The notes: generated by a model not told the origin, from the sequence alone. Counted from the first letter of the stretch, positions 1 through 10,200 are shown. The stretch: 64,000 nt of DNA from Bactrocera neohumeralis (GCF_024586455.1 NW_026089623.1:5577367-5641366); one strand, 5' to 3'. A program made the numbers and translations.

Positions 1-548
1 CAAAAGAAGACCTAGATAAAGGCATGTATCTCAAAGTACCAGCTTGTGATACTGAAGTTTTCAATTGATGTTATGACCAGTGGCCGTCCTTCCGGGACAT
101 GTTCACTGCCGTTTATATAAACCATCCTAAGCAAGCAAGCAAGCAATTCGCTTTAAATGACGAAAATTTTAAACTGGCTTGGGAAGCACTTGTCGAAAGG
201 TACGAAAATGAAAGGGTTATGATAGAAAACCCAATAAAAACTTTATTGCATTTGCCAAAAATCCAACAAGAAACTAGCCAGGAATTTCAAAACTTACACT
301 CCACAGTGACCAATTGTTTATCAGTGTTAAAAACACAAAATATCTCCACAGAATCGTGGGACCCTATTATAGTAACCATTTGCGCAGAAACACTGCCTGA
401 TGCTGCGTTACTACGATGGGAACAATCACTAGTGGAAAGAAAAATAATGCCCACCTGGCAACAGATGAAAACATTCCTCACTGCTCAATACGAGATAGCT
501 GAGCGAATAGACAAAAAAAACTATAAAGCCAAAAAGTCATCACAATGA
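1..548 (+). pseudogene. gag (capsid region), BEL/Pao element 1
   Basis: The frame is open from base 3 except for a TGA near 66-68, which replaces a codon inside a conserved block ending in WPSFRDMF. After the block, the protein runs to a TGA at 546-548. Compared with the BEL-A gag at 31514, about 28 codons are missing between the motifs TAVYINHP and QFALND, which leaves a run of lysine and serine codons at the join. The conserved C-terminal blocks (NLAWEAL-like, WDPI, TWQQMK, LTAQYEIAER) are present. This is the BEL/Pao gag domain that builds the capsid. It is a pseudogene copy because of the stop and the deletion. Confidence 0.8.
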
Positions 549-561
549 CTCAAGTAAAAAC

Positions 562-1089
562 TTGTTCAAACCCCAAGCCAGTAATAACATACAATATAAT
601 AGACACGCTAATAGAAGTCACACTTTCGTGTCAAACCAAACAAATAAATGGCAACCATTATATGAAATTTGTAAGGGAGGTCATAACATAAGATCTTGCG
701 AGAAATTTAAAAAATTATCCGTTTCTGACAGAAACAATCTTGTCAGACAACATAAACTTTGCATCAACTGTTTGTCGAATGCTTATACGACAAAAGACTG
801 TGAAAGCAAATTTAGTTGTGTGTATTTTCAAAATATGAAGCAAAATCAATTTCATAAAACCACCGGGTTAGTCACTACAACCAAAAGTGATAATCCCGAA
901 ATCTCAAATCCCGAAAAAAGGGAAGAACAACCATGCTGCTCTAAAGCAGCAAAAATTCAAGCTCTTCATTCCGAAAATGAAAGCAAAATTCTTTTACCCA
1001 CTGCGGTCATCACCATAGAACATAAGGGTGATTTGTTCAAACTAAGAGCACTAATAGATCAAGGATCTCAAAGGCTCAAAATCAGCTAA
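562..1089 (+). pseudogene. gag zinc-knuckle region and start of aspartic protease, BEL/Pao element 1
   Basis: This frame continues gag after a frame change near 548-562. It carries a cysteine-rich knuckle region (CxNCLS, a later C and a degenerate second knuckle in which a Cys is replaced by Phe-Gln), a conserved CCSKA block, and then the start of the retropepsin with the active-site motif LIDQGSQ near 1060-1077. Reading stops just after this motif. Compared with the usual protease the next few codons are lost, and the frame changes into the ORF at 1092. The product would bind RNA and process the polyprotein in an intact element. Here it is broken. Confidence 0.75.
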
Positions 1090-1091
1090 AA

Positions 1092-2530
1092 TTGCCTGTC
1101 AAAAATTCAAATTTCCAAATTTCAGGAATGGGCGGAAGAATTATACAAAATTCAAACAAAATTTGCCCAATTACTATAGTCTCCCCAAACGCGGATATAA
1201 GAATAGATGCACAAGCCATCGTTCTACCGCAACTCACAAATTTGCTTCCAAGCTGTGAAGTAAATAAAAAGCAATGGGAAAAATGCTCATATCTCAAATT
1301 AGCAGATCCCAACTGCCATGCCCCATCACAAATCGATTTGTTATTAGGTAGTGACTTAATACCTCAAATAATTCTTGAAGGTATAGAAAAAATATCTAAT
1401 AAATTGTTAGCCCAAAATACAATCTTTGGGTGGATATTAAGTGGCCAAGTCACAGAGAAAATTAATTCTTTTACAACTGAAGTTGAAAATATTTCAAACG
1501 AATATTTAAATGATGAACTCAAAAAATTCTGGGAAGTAGAAGAATTACCTCAGACTAATCAACTTTCAGAAGAAGATCAGGCATGCGAAGCCTATTACAA
1601 GTCCACAACAACAAGAAACGAACATGGTCGTTATGTTGTGCGACTACCATTCAAACCAACTTTTCCTGAAACCATAGCTCTAGGCCACTCTAGAATATCA
1701 GCAGTCCAGCAATTTCTAAGCCTGGAAAAAAGCCTGATGAAAAAAAGTGAGCTTAAATCAGCATATGATAATGTGATGGACGAATATCTAGACCTCAATC
1801 ATATGGAAGAAGCTGTACCATATGAAAAGGTATCTAAAGGCAGATATTTATCTTTTTATCTGCCACATCACGGGGTAATACGACCTGATAAAATCACAAC
1901 AAAAGTACGAGTGGTTTTCAATGCCTCAAAGTGTACAAGCTCAGGCAAATCACTCAACGACGTACTATATACTGGCCCAACCTTACAACCTGATCTCATG
2001 CTGCTAATACTAAATTGGCGCATGTTTAAATACGTTTTCAATGGGGATGTAGAAAAAATGTACAGGCAAATTCTAGTACATGAAGATGACCAAGATTTCC
2101 AACGTATAGTCTTCCGCAAATCAAGTAATAGTCCAATCAGCGACTATAAACTTAAAACCGTCACCTTTGGCATCAATTGTGCACCCTATTTGGCCATTAG
2201 AACATTACATGAAGTGAAGTGGCACAAACAAATGCAACAAATTTGCCTTTAGCATCTTCTGTGTTGCAAACACAAACATACGTTGACGACATACTATCAG
2301 GTAGCCACAGTCTGTCCTTAGCGTGCGAATCACTATCTCAAGTGATCAAAGCACTAAATTCAGCGGGATTCCCCTTAAAGAAAATTACATCAAATCATCC
2401 CGAAATAATAAAAAACATAAAAAAGGAAGACTTATTAGATACAAATTTCCTTAAATTTGAAACGGCCAGTACAACAAAAACCCTAGGGATTCAATGGAAT
2501 GCGATAACATCAATTCTCATATACAATTGA
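1092..2530 (+). pseudogene. protease C-terminal part and reverse transcriptase, BEL/Pao element 1
   Basis: The first part finishes the protease and holds the conserved LLGSDLIP block. The RT domain follows, with the RVVFNAS block, motif A NGDVEKMYRQI near 2040-2070 and motif B FGINCAP near 2167-2187. The frame then changes between 2219 and 2252, and motif C, YVDD, reads near 2281-2292 in the next frame. That frame closes at 2528-2530. Order and motifs are those of BEL/Pao RT, which copies the element RNA into DNA in virus-like particles. The frame change between motifs B and C splits the polymerase fold. Confidence 0.85.
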
Positions 2531-2543
2531 GTCAATATCTGCA

Positions 2544-3509
2544 ATGTCCGCCAGTACAAAACGCCAAATACTTTCCTCGGTGGCAAAACTTTTCGACCCC
2601 GCAGGATGGCTTTCGCCAATAATGATTCAAGCAAAAATCCTCATTCAAGAATTGTGGCAAGATGGCACTGAATGGGATGAACAGGTAAAACCTGTACGTT
2701 TAACAAAATGGGTACAATTTGCTAACAATTTGCATACTATTTCAGAAATTCGAATCCCTCGATGGGTAAATTTCACCCCTAACATTAACACAGAATTACA
2801 CGGTTTCTGTGATGCCTCTGAAAAGGCTTATTGCGCAACAGTTTACGTACGCACACAGTACGATAACAAAATATCTGCACATCTCTTGGTAGCCAAAGCC
2901 AAAGTTGCACCTTTGAAGACACTCAATCAGCCACGGCTTGAACTGAATGGTGCTCTTCTGTTAGCAAAATTGATTTCAATAGTTCAAACCCATCTGAAAT
3001 TAACCGATCACAAAACGTATCTTTGGTCAGACTCAGAGATAGTTTTAGCGTGGTTAGAAAAACCACCCTATTGCTGGAAGACCTATGTATCCAACCGAAT
3101 ATCCCAAATTTTAGACTTAGTTGGCCCAGCAAAATGGCAACATGTTGCAAGTGCGGATAACCCAGCCGATCATGGGACAAGAGGTTGCAAGCCACTGCAC
3201 CTCACCAGCACTACACTCTGGTGGAATGGTCCAACATGGCTAACAGAATCACAAGAATTCTGGCCAAAGTCTCCCGCTCGTAATATAATACCGCCGGAAA
3301 GTCGGAAAATTGAAAATTTTCATATCACTTCAGAAGAGGATGATATTCTCCACCGATTTTCTTCATTTCCTAGAGCACTAAGAGTAGTCGCTTACATGCA
3401 CAAATTTACCCAAAGACTTAAACAAAAAATGAAAGGGATACCAAATGATCTGTTGCAACATGCCAAAGTTAGTCTCATTACCTATACCCAAACTCGCTAT
3501 TTCAGTTGA
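2544..3509 (+). CDS. RT connection and RNase H segment of pol, BEL/Pao element 1
   Basis: This open segment starts in the RT thumb region (LFDPAGWLSP block) and continues into RNase H. The RNase H acidic residues appear in GFCDASEKAY, in the LELNGALL block and in LWSDSEIV, and the C-terminal block is SADNPAD with a following Gly-rich turn. RNase H removes the RNA template during reverse transcription. The methionine at 2544 is only the first one after a stop, not a real start. The frame ends at 3509 in the linker to integrase. A further short broken stretch (3510-3578) lies before the integrase frame. Confidence 0.8.
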   Translation: MSASTKRQILSSVAKLFDPAGWLSPIMIQAKILIQELWQDGTEWDEQVKPVRLTKWVQFANNLHTISEIRIPRWVNFTPNINTELHGFCDASEKAYCATVYVRTQYDNKISAHLLVAKAKVAPLKTLNQPRLELNGALLLAKLISIVQTHLKLTDHKTYLWSDSEIVLAWLEKPPYCWKTYVSNRISQILDLVGPAKWQHVASADNPADHGTRGCKPLHLTSTTLWWNGPTWLTESQEFWPKSPARNIIPPESRKIENFHITSEEDDILHRFSSFPRALRVVAYMHKFTQRLKQKMKGIPNDLLQHAKVSLITYTQTRYFS

Positions 3510-3578
3510 GAGAAAGCAAAGTTGGTCGAAAGACGACCACTCGAAAAGGGAAGCTCTCTTCTCGTTTTAAATTAATTC

Positions 3579-4775
3579 TTGGACGCTAAGGGATTAATAA
3601 GGGCAAATGGAAGATTAGCGAATTCCAGCCTCAGTTACAACGAAAGGCATCCCATTATTATCCCTGAGAAATCCCGTTTTACTCATTTATTCTTAATATA
3701 CCTTCACCAGCTTACACTACATGGTGAGCATCGCTTGATGCAGCAAATGGTCCGACAAAAATTTTATATACCCCGTCTAAAGCCACAACTTAAAAAGACG
3801 ATTTTTATGTGTAAACAATGTACCTTGTACAAACATAAAATGCGTACGCAGATCATGGCAGCTTTACCACCTGAACGCTGCAATTATGCTCTACCTTTTA
3901 CTATTACTGGGGTTGATTTTGCTGGACCTTCTTCCTTTAGAAAAGGGTATGTGGCTGTTTTTGTATGTTTTACGACAAAGGCAGTACACCTCGAGCTTTG
4001 TTCAGATCTGACAACTGCGGCTTTCCTCGCAGCATTTGCACGCTTTGTCGGACGACGCGGATTTCCATCAAAGATCATGAGCGACAATGGAAAAAACTTT
4101 ATCGGAGCTCAACGAGCCACTGAGAGGGAGTTCATAAACTTTATGAAAGAAGTATCCCCTGAAATTGTTAAAAAATATTCACCCCAAGGGATCGATTGGC
4201 AGTTTATACCTCCATGTTCTCCACACATGGGTGGACTTTGGGAATCAGCAGTAAAAAGCTTTAAGTCCCATTTAAAGAAAACGGCTGGTAATCATAAATT
4301 CAATTATGAGGAGTTTACTACACTACTCACTCGTATCGAAGCCGTATTAAATTCAAGACCTATATCACCACTCTCGCAAGATCCCTCCGATTTCACAGCT
4401 CTTACACCTGGACACTTCCTCAGAGGAGCTCCTCTTCTCGCCATACCTGAGACAGAAGGAGACTCACTCACTTTAATAAATCGATGGGAAAGAATCAAGA
4501 TTCTCCATCATGAATTCAGCCACAGATGGAAGGAGGACTATCTTAAAGATCTCCATAAGAGATATCGATGGAAAACGATCCAGAAGGAACCCAGTACAGG
4601 CGAATGCGTCATCATACAGGACGAATGCCTTCCCCCAACCGAATGGCGACTCGGCCGCATTGAAAAGGTACATCGGGGACGAGATGGTCATATTAGAGTG
4701 GTAGATGTACGAACACAAACTGGCATACTAACTCGACCGTTGGTAAAATTGTGTTTCCTTCCGACCACCGAATAA
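3579..4775 (+). CDS. integrase of BEL/Pao element 1 (open)
   Basis: About 398 codons without a break. The N-terminal zinc-binding HHCC set is visible as LHQLTLHGEH followed by CKQC. The catalytic DDE triad is seen as VDFAGP, SDNGKNF and GGLWESAVKS. Typical BEL core blocks (FTTKAVHLEL, FARFVGRRG) and the C-terminal WRLGRIEKVHRG and VVDVRTQ blocks follow. The protein would join element DNA to the host chromosome in the nucleus. It is normally cut from the pol polyprotein, and the upstream frames here are broken, so its own start codon is probably not used. All key residues are present. The copy at 63264-64000 lacks part of the core. Confidence 0.9.
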   Translation: MDAKGLIRANGRLANSSLSYNERHPIIIPEKSRFTHLFLIYLHQLTLHGEHRLMQQMVRQKFYIPRLKPQLKKTIFMCKQCTLYKHKMRTQIMAALPPERCNYALPFTITGVDFAGPSSFRKGYVAVFVCFTTKAVHLELCSDLTTAAFLAAFARFVGRRGFPSKIMSDNGKNFIGAQRATEREFINFMKEVSPEIVKKYSPQGIDWQFIPPCSPHMGGLWESAVKSFKSHLKKTAGNHKFNYEEFTTLLTRIEAVLNSRPISPLSQDPSDFTALTPGHFLRGAPLLAIPETEGDSLTLINRWERIKILHHEFSHRWKEDYLKDLHKRYRWKTIQKEPSTGECVIIQDECLPPTEWRLGRIEKVHRGRDGHIRVVDVRTQTGILTRPLVKLCFLPTTE

Positions 4776-5072
4776 CTAATTACACAAACTCCGCGAAATC
4801 AAACGCATAAAATAAAATAAAATAACATAAAAAAAAATAAAAATTTTATTATTAAAATTAATCCGTTTAATCCTAATTACTACCGTTATACAAACGATAC
4901 ATGCAAACCTAAAATCAATGAGCGATAACAATTAAACCGTAAAAAAAAAAATCAAAAATATGTATAGTATATGATGATATATGTATCTATCTCTAAAACA
5001 AGTACCCAATTACATAATTCAATACATGAACCATACAATGTTCTAATATAGTATATTCCTATTCCAATAGAA
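4776..5072 (+). other. AT-rich spacer between integrase and the extra ORF
   Basis: Nearly 300 bases with runs of A and no reading frame of note. A spacer of almost the same length (62977-63263) lies in the same place in the third BEL element. It may carry a signal for expressing the downstream ORF, such as an internal promoter or a splice acceptor, but I see no clear motif. Confidence 0.5.
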
Positions 5073-5681
5073 ATGGACATAGAAGACATCCAACTTACTC
5101 CCAAGACTGTGAAGTCCGCCATTGCTGCACCTAGAGCATCAGCTCCACCCATCGCCGCACCAAGGACACGAAGAGTCTTGAGTCCGCCAAGGCAATCATC
5201 TGTGGCAACACCCAGGGATGCATATGAAGATCCATTTGAGGAAAATTTGCCTCCACGATGCAGCTTATGCCATCGACCCCACGTTCTGAAGAGGTGCACT
5301 ATCTTCAAAAGCATGAAGCCAGCTCAACGCCAACAGATCGCTCGCGCACACGGCCATTGCATGAATTGCTTGGCAGACTCCCACACCACCTTCGAATGTC
5401 CAACCGACGGGTTATGCCAATACTGTCAACGCCCTCATCATACACTGTTTCATCGATTCCCTCGTCGAGTCGATCCGCCAGCAATCCACACAAATAACAG
5501 ACACAGACAACACGAGGATCCTGTCCGGCGCCGAAGAGGGCACCATTCCAAACACACCAGGGGAGCGCACTCACGACCACCTGCACCAACCTACGGTCAT
5601 CGTAATCCACCCCGCAGACCCACTGGACTGAACGCCGTAGTGAGCACTCTGCAACGGTTGCAACGTCTTCTAGGCGATTAA
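5073..5681 (+). CDS. Extra zinc-knuckle protein encoded 3' of integrase in a BEL/Pao element
   Basis: 202 codons, intact from an ATG in the context GAAATGGAC. Residues 1-60 are rich in Pro, Ala and Thr. A cysteine/histidine block of about 70 residues follows, with CSLCHRPHVLKRC, then CMNCL, then CQYCQRPHHTLFH, resembling the gag knuckles of BEL elements. The C-terminal third is rich in Arg, His and Pro and ends in a short leucine-rich segment (AVVSTLQRLQRLLGD). The stop lies 20 bases before the polypurine tract. A homologue with the same layout is found at 62414-62976 on the minus strand. A nucleic-acid-binding role is likely from the knuckles. The exact role is unknown to me. It is not the env seen in some retroelements, as there is no signal peptide or membrane segment. 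Confidence 0.75.
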   Translation: MDIEDIQLTPKTVKSAIAAPRASAPPIAAPRTRRVLSPPRQSSVATPRDAYEDPFEENLPPRCSLCHRPHVLKRCTIFKSMKPAQRQQIARAHGHCMNCLADSHTTFECPTDGLCQYCQRPHHTLFHRFPRRVDPPAIHTNNRHRQHEDPVRRRRGHHSKHTRGAHSRPPAPTYGHRNPPRRPTGLNAVVSTLQRLQRLLGD

Positions 5682-5701
5682 TCCGCCTAGGGGGGCCGGG
5701 A
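5670..5701 (+). other. Stem-loop and polypurine tract before the LTR, BEL/Pao element 1
   Basis: CTAGGC (5670-5675) and GCCTAG (5685-5690) can pair around a 9-base loop. They run straight into the purine-rich GGGGGGCCGGGA that should prime plus-strand DNA. The LTR starts at the next TG. The same arrangement is found at 34056-34087 and, reversed, at 62376-62408. Confidence 0.65.
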
Positions 5702-6230
5702 TGTTTATGCGACATCTGGTCGTGAGGTATTTTGCTACCCCGCGCATATCATCCTCACAGCACTCATCACACACAATCCACACCCAACATACTAAAGGTC
5801 ACATAACCCAATACAACACAACATGTCATCCACACAAACACAGCTACACATCATACCAACCACACTACACACCAACACTTCGCCGTTTTCACCACTCACA
5901 ACCGATACAAAAGGATTGGTCATATCGGAATGAGCGCCCTTTTTTCGTTTCACCCGTGACCGCTAAGGTTTTTCGCCATCGAGACGTTCGTCGACACATC
6001 GCTCTACAAGTTTAAAAATCATTAAATTAAACCAAAGTGCTAGTGGAATTTGAACATTTGTTGTGAAAAGAAAAAAGAGAAAATAAATACAAAAACCATT
6101 CATTTGAAAGTGAAATACTTCTTTTCTTTATTTCAAAGAAAATTTGCTAACTAAAAAATTCCAGGTGCAAGTGCAAGTGCAACAAGTGAGTATATCACCG
6201 ACATCCGGGTGAACAAAAGGTTTGCAATTA
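5702..6230 (+). repeat. 3' LTR of BEL/Pao element 1 (right edge uncertain)
   Basis: It starts TGTTTA right after the polypurine tract, as in the LTRs at 34088 and 62375. The first 300 bases are rich in CAC/ACA triplets, as in the other two. A possible poly(A) signal AAATAAA lies near 6085. No second LTR is inside the window, so the right edge is a guess between about 6180 and 6235. The short ORF in the CA-rich part is not a gene. Confidence 0.6.
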
Positions 6231-6276
6231 TATTGAAAATATAATAACAAAATAAAAAAGAAGTTTTTATAACAAT

Positions 6277-7568
6277 ATGAAATATGGAATTGATAATATT
6301 GATAATTTAGAAATTATCACTCAAGAAACAGAATCAGAAATATTATTAATTGAAACTTTATTAGGACAGTTAAAACAAAACCATGTTAGACAAAAAAGAG
6401 GAATAAATGAATTAGGTACAATTTGGAAATGGATAGCAGGAACTCCAGATCATGACGATTTCATAAAAATAAATGATAGATTAAATGATTTAACAATAAA
6501 TAACAATAAACAATTTACTACAAATTCAGAAATTTTTAAAGTAATAACAGAATTAACTGATACAATAAATAATATAAAAAGTGATAACACAGCCAGAAAA
6601 ATCAAAAGAAGAAGAAATCAATACATTACACATGAACTACAAAATATAATAAACACAATAACATTGGGAAAATAGGAATTTTAAATCCAACAATTTTACA
6701 TTTTGATGAATTAAAAAATATAACATATTACCAACATGGTACAATGACCATTACAGACTTAATGGACATTTCAAAATTTAAAATAGCACAAAAAAGAGAT
6801 ATAATTATACTTTATATCAAATACCCTAAAATAGAATCAACATGTAAATACTATGATGCGAGAGCCATAGCTCAATTAGATGGTAAGCTTATAATTGATC
6901 AGAACATAAAATATTGTAATAATAATTTTTTTAATATACAAAATTGTAAAACTGAAATTACAAAAACATATTGCAAGTTAAATAAAAAAAGTACATGTTT
7001 GTCAGAAATATTAAATAAAAAACAAGGGAAATGTTAAAAATTAAAACAGAAAAATTTGAAAATAGAAGAAATAAAACCAGGAGCAATATTAATTTCAGGA
7101 AAAAATATTGTAGACAATTAAACATTAACTGGAACATATTTAATAACATTTGAAAATAATACAGTAATTAATAATCAAACTTATGAAAATATAGAAACAA
7201 AAATCTGGAATTATCTTAAAAATAACAATATCAATAATTTTGAAATTTTGGAATATATTGAAACAACTAATAAACTGTTAAAATTAGATAATATAAACAT
7301 TTTAGCAGAACGGAATAAGCATATCACAGTCCATTCATATTTTTGGTACATAATTTTAATCTGGGGAATACTTTTCATAACTTACATAATATTAAAATTC
7401 AAAAAATCTCGCGAAATTCCCAAACCAATGGAAAATGTGCAATTGCAAGAAGTCACATATAATGCCCTTTTAGATCAAATACATAAATTAACGCAAAATA
7501 ATAGTGAATCGGGGACGATTCATCTTAGGAAGGGGGGAGTTAATGACAGCCTCCACACAGCCACTTGA
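6277..7568 (+). pseudogene. Envelope-like gene fragment of a gypsy-group (errantivirus-type) element
   Basis: Three linked frames look like the C-terminal half of an insect errantivirus env. A furin-type site RQKRG near 6389-6403 is followed by a hydrophobic fusion-peptide-like stretch (INELGTIWKW). A middle part has several Cys residues (6744-7037). The last part (7248-7568) has one membrane-spanning stretch of about 20 residues near 7340-7400 followed by a short basic tail. The N-terminal (surface) half is missing, and the frame is broken near 6675, 7037 and 7120. A polypurine tract and LTR follow directly, which fixes it as the 3' end of an element. The family is related to baculovirus F proteins. 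This copy is dead. Confidence 0.7.
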
Positions 7569-7916
7569 CCATAACTGTAAACAATATTGAATCTTTACAC
7601 TTTGTAGTTGTGCGGCCTCATAAATTAAAATAGAATTCGATATACTTTTTCCGTTCACATTAGAATAACCCATTCTTATCTAAACAATATTTGTAGCCCT
7701 CACAAGAAGGCATAATAAAATCAAAACAGAACACTTAACGTTCTGCCTAAAAATGCTGAATATGACATTAATGTAAATTGACACTTTCTTTGTTTTAAAC
7801 TCAACCAATATGTAATAGCTTTAAGTAAATAATAAGTAAATGTATAAATATTAGTAACTTGTAAATAAAGATTGGATTTGGTCTCCAGCGATACATTCGA
7901 CACCACGTGTTTAATT
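7538..7916 (+). repeat. 3' LTR of the errantivirus-type element
   Basis: AGGAAGGGGGG at 7527-7537 is a good polypurine tract. The LTR starts AGTTAATGAC, like the AGTTA start of gypsy LTRs. A poly(A) signal AATAAA is at about 7864. The right edge near TTTAATT at 7916 is chosen because gypsy-group LTRs often end in AATT. No partner LTR or target duplication is visible. Confidence 0.5.
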
Positions 7917-8056
7917 TTCTCTGCGCGTTGGCAGATAGAAGAAATATATATTTTTTTTTCAAATTCCCGCAATACGGGAATTAATTTGCATACATATTTC
8001 TGTCTCTTCATATTCTTGGATATGTGAGACCAAAGAAAATGAAGCATGTTTGAGTC
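7917..8056. other. Short gap between LTR and TIR element
   Basis: Only a small perfect hairpin is seen, AATTCCCG and CGGGAATT around a 5-base loop at 7962-7982. Confidence 0.4.
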
Positions 8057-8729
8057 TTATCACACGAAGCAACTTTTGTTGCGGCAACTCTTAGTTTAGG
8101 GGCGAGGGGGCGACGAGGAGAGGAGAATCGCGCCGAGTTTCCCGTGTTCAGCAACTCGCTTTGTGTTCTTATTCGTAACAGTTCGCTGCGACGTTTTTCG
8201 GCATTCGTGTTCTTTCTTTCGTAGTACATAGTTGCATTTGCGTATATTTTTTTGAAATTAATATTTTGAATATATTTAAAAAATTTAATTTCATCTTTTG
8301 GTAAGTAATTTGCAAATATGTATACAAATATACATAATATAATATAAATATTTTAAAAAATGGAGTATGACGAAAAAATCGAATTAATTAACGATATTGT
8401 GAAATGTATGGATGAAGCCATACAAATTGATTCAGACGATAGTAAGAAGGGTGATATATCTTTGTTTTAATAAATAAAATGTATTTCTTAATTGACAGAG
8501 CTGATTAATATATGTATGTGATAGAGTGGCCCAAATACCTATAAGGAAAAAGAAGCGACAATGGGTTAAAGTAAAGAGTAGACAATGGGTTAAAGTAAAG
8601 TGAAAGAGAATGAGAAAAAAACTCGAGCAGAGTTGCGCAACACAAGTTGCTCGTGTGAAGGTAATGGGCAACAGCAAAAGAGAATCGCCCGAGAATAAGC
8701 AACAAAAGTTGCTTCATGTAATCGTACAC
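8057..8729 (+). mobile_element. Short TIR DNA element, copy 1 (family with copy 2 at 30311-30985, inverted)
   Basis: The ends carry inverted repeats (GAAGCAACTTTTGTTGC at 8066 onwards and its complement ending near 8715) with weaker pairing out to about 8057 and 8729. The whole unit is repeated in the opposite orientation at 30311-30985 at high identity, including the internal 36-codon ORF. No clear target duplication is seen at this copy. There is no transposase catalytic domain, so it is non-autonomous. The superfamily is uncertain. The ends do not fit the usual hAT or mariner starts. Confidence 0.75.
8360..8470 (+). CDS. 36-codon micro-ORF of the short TIR element, copy 1
   Basis: It starts ATGGAGTATGACG and ends TAA at 8468-8470. 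The peptide is acidic and starts MEYDEKIELI, with an IDSDDSKKG block. The copy at 30566-30676 has the same length and start, with four amino-acid changes (Asp to Glu twice, Asn to Lys, Gln to Leu). It may be the left-over first exon of a transposase or a small peptide with its own role. I do not recognise the family. Confidence 0.45.
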   Translation: MEYDEKIELINDIVKCMDEAIQIDSDDSKKGDISLF

Positions 8730-9473
8730 TTTCTCTTGGTGAGATAGAGAACATAAAAAATGTCTTTATGTTCTCTGTGTGAGAGGTGTGTTTTGTACAA
8801 ATTTTTCGCTGTTCAAAATGAAATAAAATACAAACGAAAAGCAAAACGAAATTCTTCGTTGGGATTGTATTTCTCTTTCTTCATATTCAATGCTTCGGCA
8901 TATATGCCTTGTCATCATATGCCGTAAATACATACATATGTATATTTCTGTCTTTTCATATTCTCTGTTAGAATATGTGAGAGAATTGTAAGCAATGTTA
9001 AAATTGTGAAGCGAATTCCGACCTACAACGTTAACAAATGCGGCGAATTCCTTGCACAAAATCTAACAAATGTTCGCAGTCGAACCTGCACCTTCTCTAT
9101 ACTTTACGTTCTCTGGCTGAGTCTACCTGCTAGCGATAAACAACAACTCACAATGTCTTCTCGGTATTCACTGCATTCACATAATTCCAACTCAGCGTCG
9201 GCGCTTAACTCGAGTTATGAGATGAATTCATAAATTCTCTGTTGCATTCATAGCGTGAAATAATTCTTGCAACCCTTTAGTACATACATATACGTATGAA
9301 TTTGTTCAAGATTTGTATGTACAAAATGTTAATTTTATGATAAGCTTGATTGTATATTTCCGTTAAATAAAACATTATATATTCGTTATGAAATCAATTG
9401 GCTCTTCTATTTTTTATTCATAATAGACTGCTGTTTCAATTTCCATCTGCATATCCCGTTTTTCGACCAAATG
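8730..9473. other. Unassigned stretch
   Basis: No gene is recognised. There is a near-palindrome around TTCATATTCTCTGTTAGAATATG (about 8957-8979) that resembles a stretch near 8008-8030, so the flanks of the TIR element share a short repeat. Short frames inside show no known domain. Confidence 0.4.
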
Positions 9474-10200
9474 CTACATTTGTTTTTGAATGTTCGCGTA
9501 GAACTTCGCCTTTTCTTCGGCACTTTTTCTTTTTAGTTCGATTTTTTGGTAAAAATATTGTTCTCTGGCGCTTTTACGATAACAACGATTTGGAATAGGA
9601 TTTGCTGCGTTCGGCTCTTGTGGATACACTTCAGTTGGTGTGCACATGTTACGATTTATTGCAGACTTGCTCTTCCTAGAAGTACTTGACATATCGTCGA
9701 GCATTGGTTCAAAATCAGTTCACTCTGTTAATAACTGAATTACTTTTTTAAAAATATAAAAAAGCGATTTCAATATAAACAATACGTAATGAAAATTAAA
9801 TTTCAACTAACCACTTTACTCAATCAATGCCTCTTGAGGATCTGTCCCAATGTTTATGGTGTGGCTGTTGGACACTAAACAACTTTTACCAAAAATTTCG
9901 TCCATTTCCGACATATACGGTATTGTGTACGGAGAAGTTCTAGTCTGCCTCTCATTATCTTTCGCTGTTTTATCCGCCTTCAAAAGCGTTCGCATTTTTG
10001 GTACAAGGGCAGCCGCATTAACTGTTGTATCCTGTGGAAACAAATCTAATAAATATTTACAAAATAACTTAAAAATATTCTTACTGTAAATCCTTGAAAT
10101 ATCATGTCATCCAAGGCGTTTTAATAGGCGAATTTTTTCTTGCGCGCATGCAGGAACTCATCCCTCCTCTCATTGTAGCTTTTCATTTAAACAAAATAAA
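9474..10200 (-). pseudogene. Trihelix / Myb-SANT-like DNA-binding gene, decayed, three exons
   Basis: Read from right to left, the first piece contains YNERRDEFLHARKKKFAY followed by an in-frame TAA, then a splice donor GTAAG at about 10087. The acceptor TTTCCACAG leads into the next piece (to 9816), which has the block SEMDEIFGKS and SNSHTINIGT. A last piece (to 9474) is rich in Lys and Glu and may form a coil. This is the trihelix-type domain found in insect proteins that often travel with Harbinger transposons. The stop and a stop near the third exon join mark it as a pseudogene. Confidence 0.5.

Larger units (their letters stand above)
1..5701 (+). mobile_element. BEL/Pao LTR retrotransposon 1, internal region (5' end outside window)
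   Basis: Gag, zinc knuckles, protease, reverse transcriptase, RNase H and integrase follow each other on the plus strand in the BEL/Pao order. The RT has a YVDD box and the integrase has the HHCC and DDE residues. An extra ORF lies between integrase and the polypurine tract. The element enters from before base 1, so its 5' LTR and gag start are missing. Gag and pol are broken by several stops and frame changes, so this copy cannot act alone, although the integrase and the extra ORF are open. It is related to the BEL at 21050-34562 and to the one at 62010-64000. Confidence 0.9.

Noticed and set aside
5701..6015. Plus-strand frame rich in His, Thr and Ser
   Set aside because: It lies in the CA-rich part of a BEL LTR and starts at the first LTR bases. 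Composition artefact.
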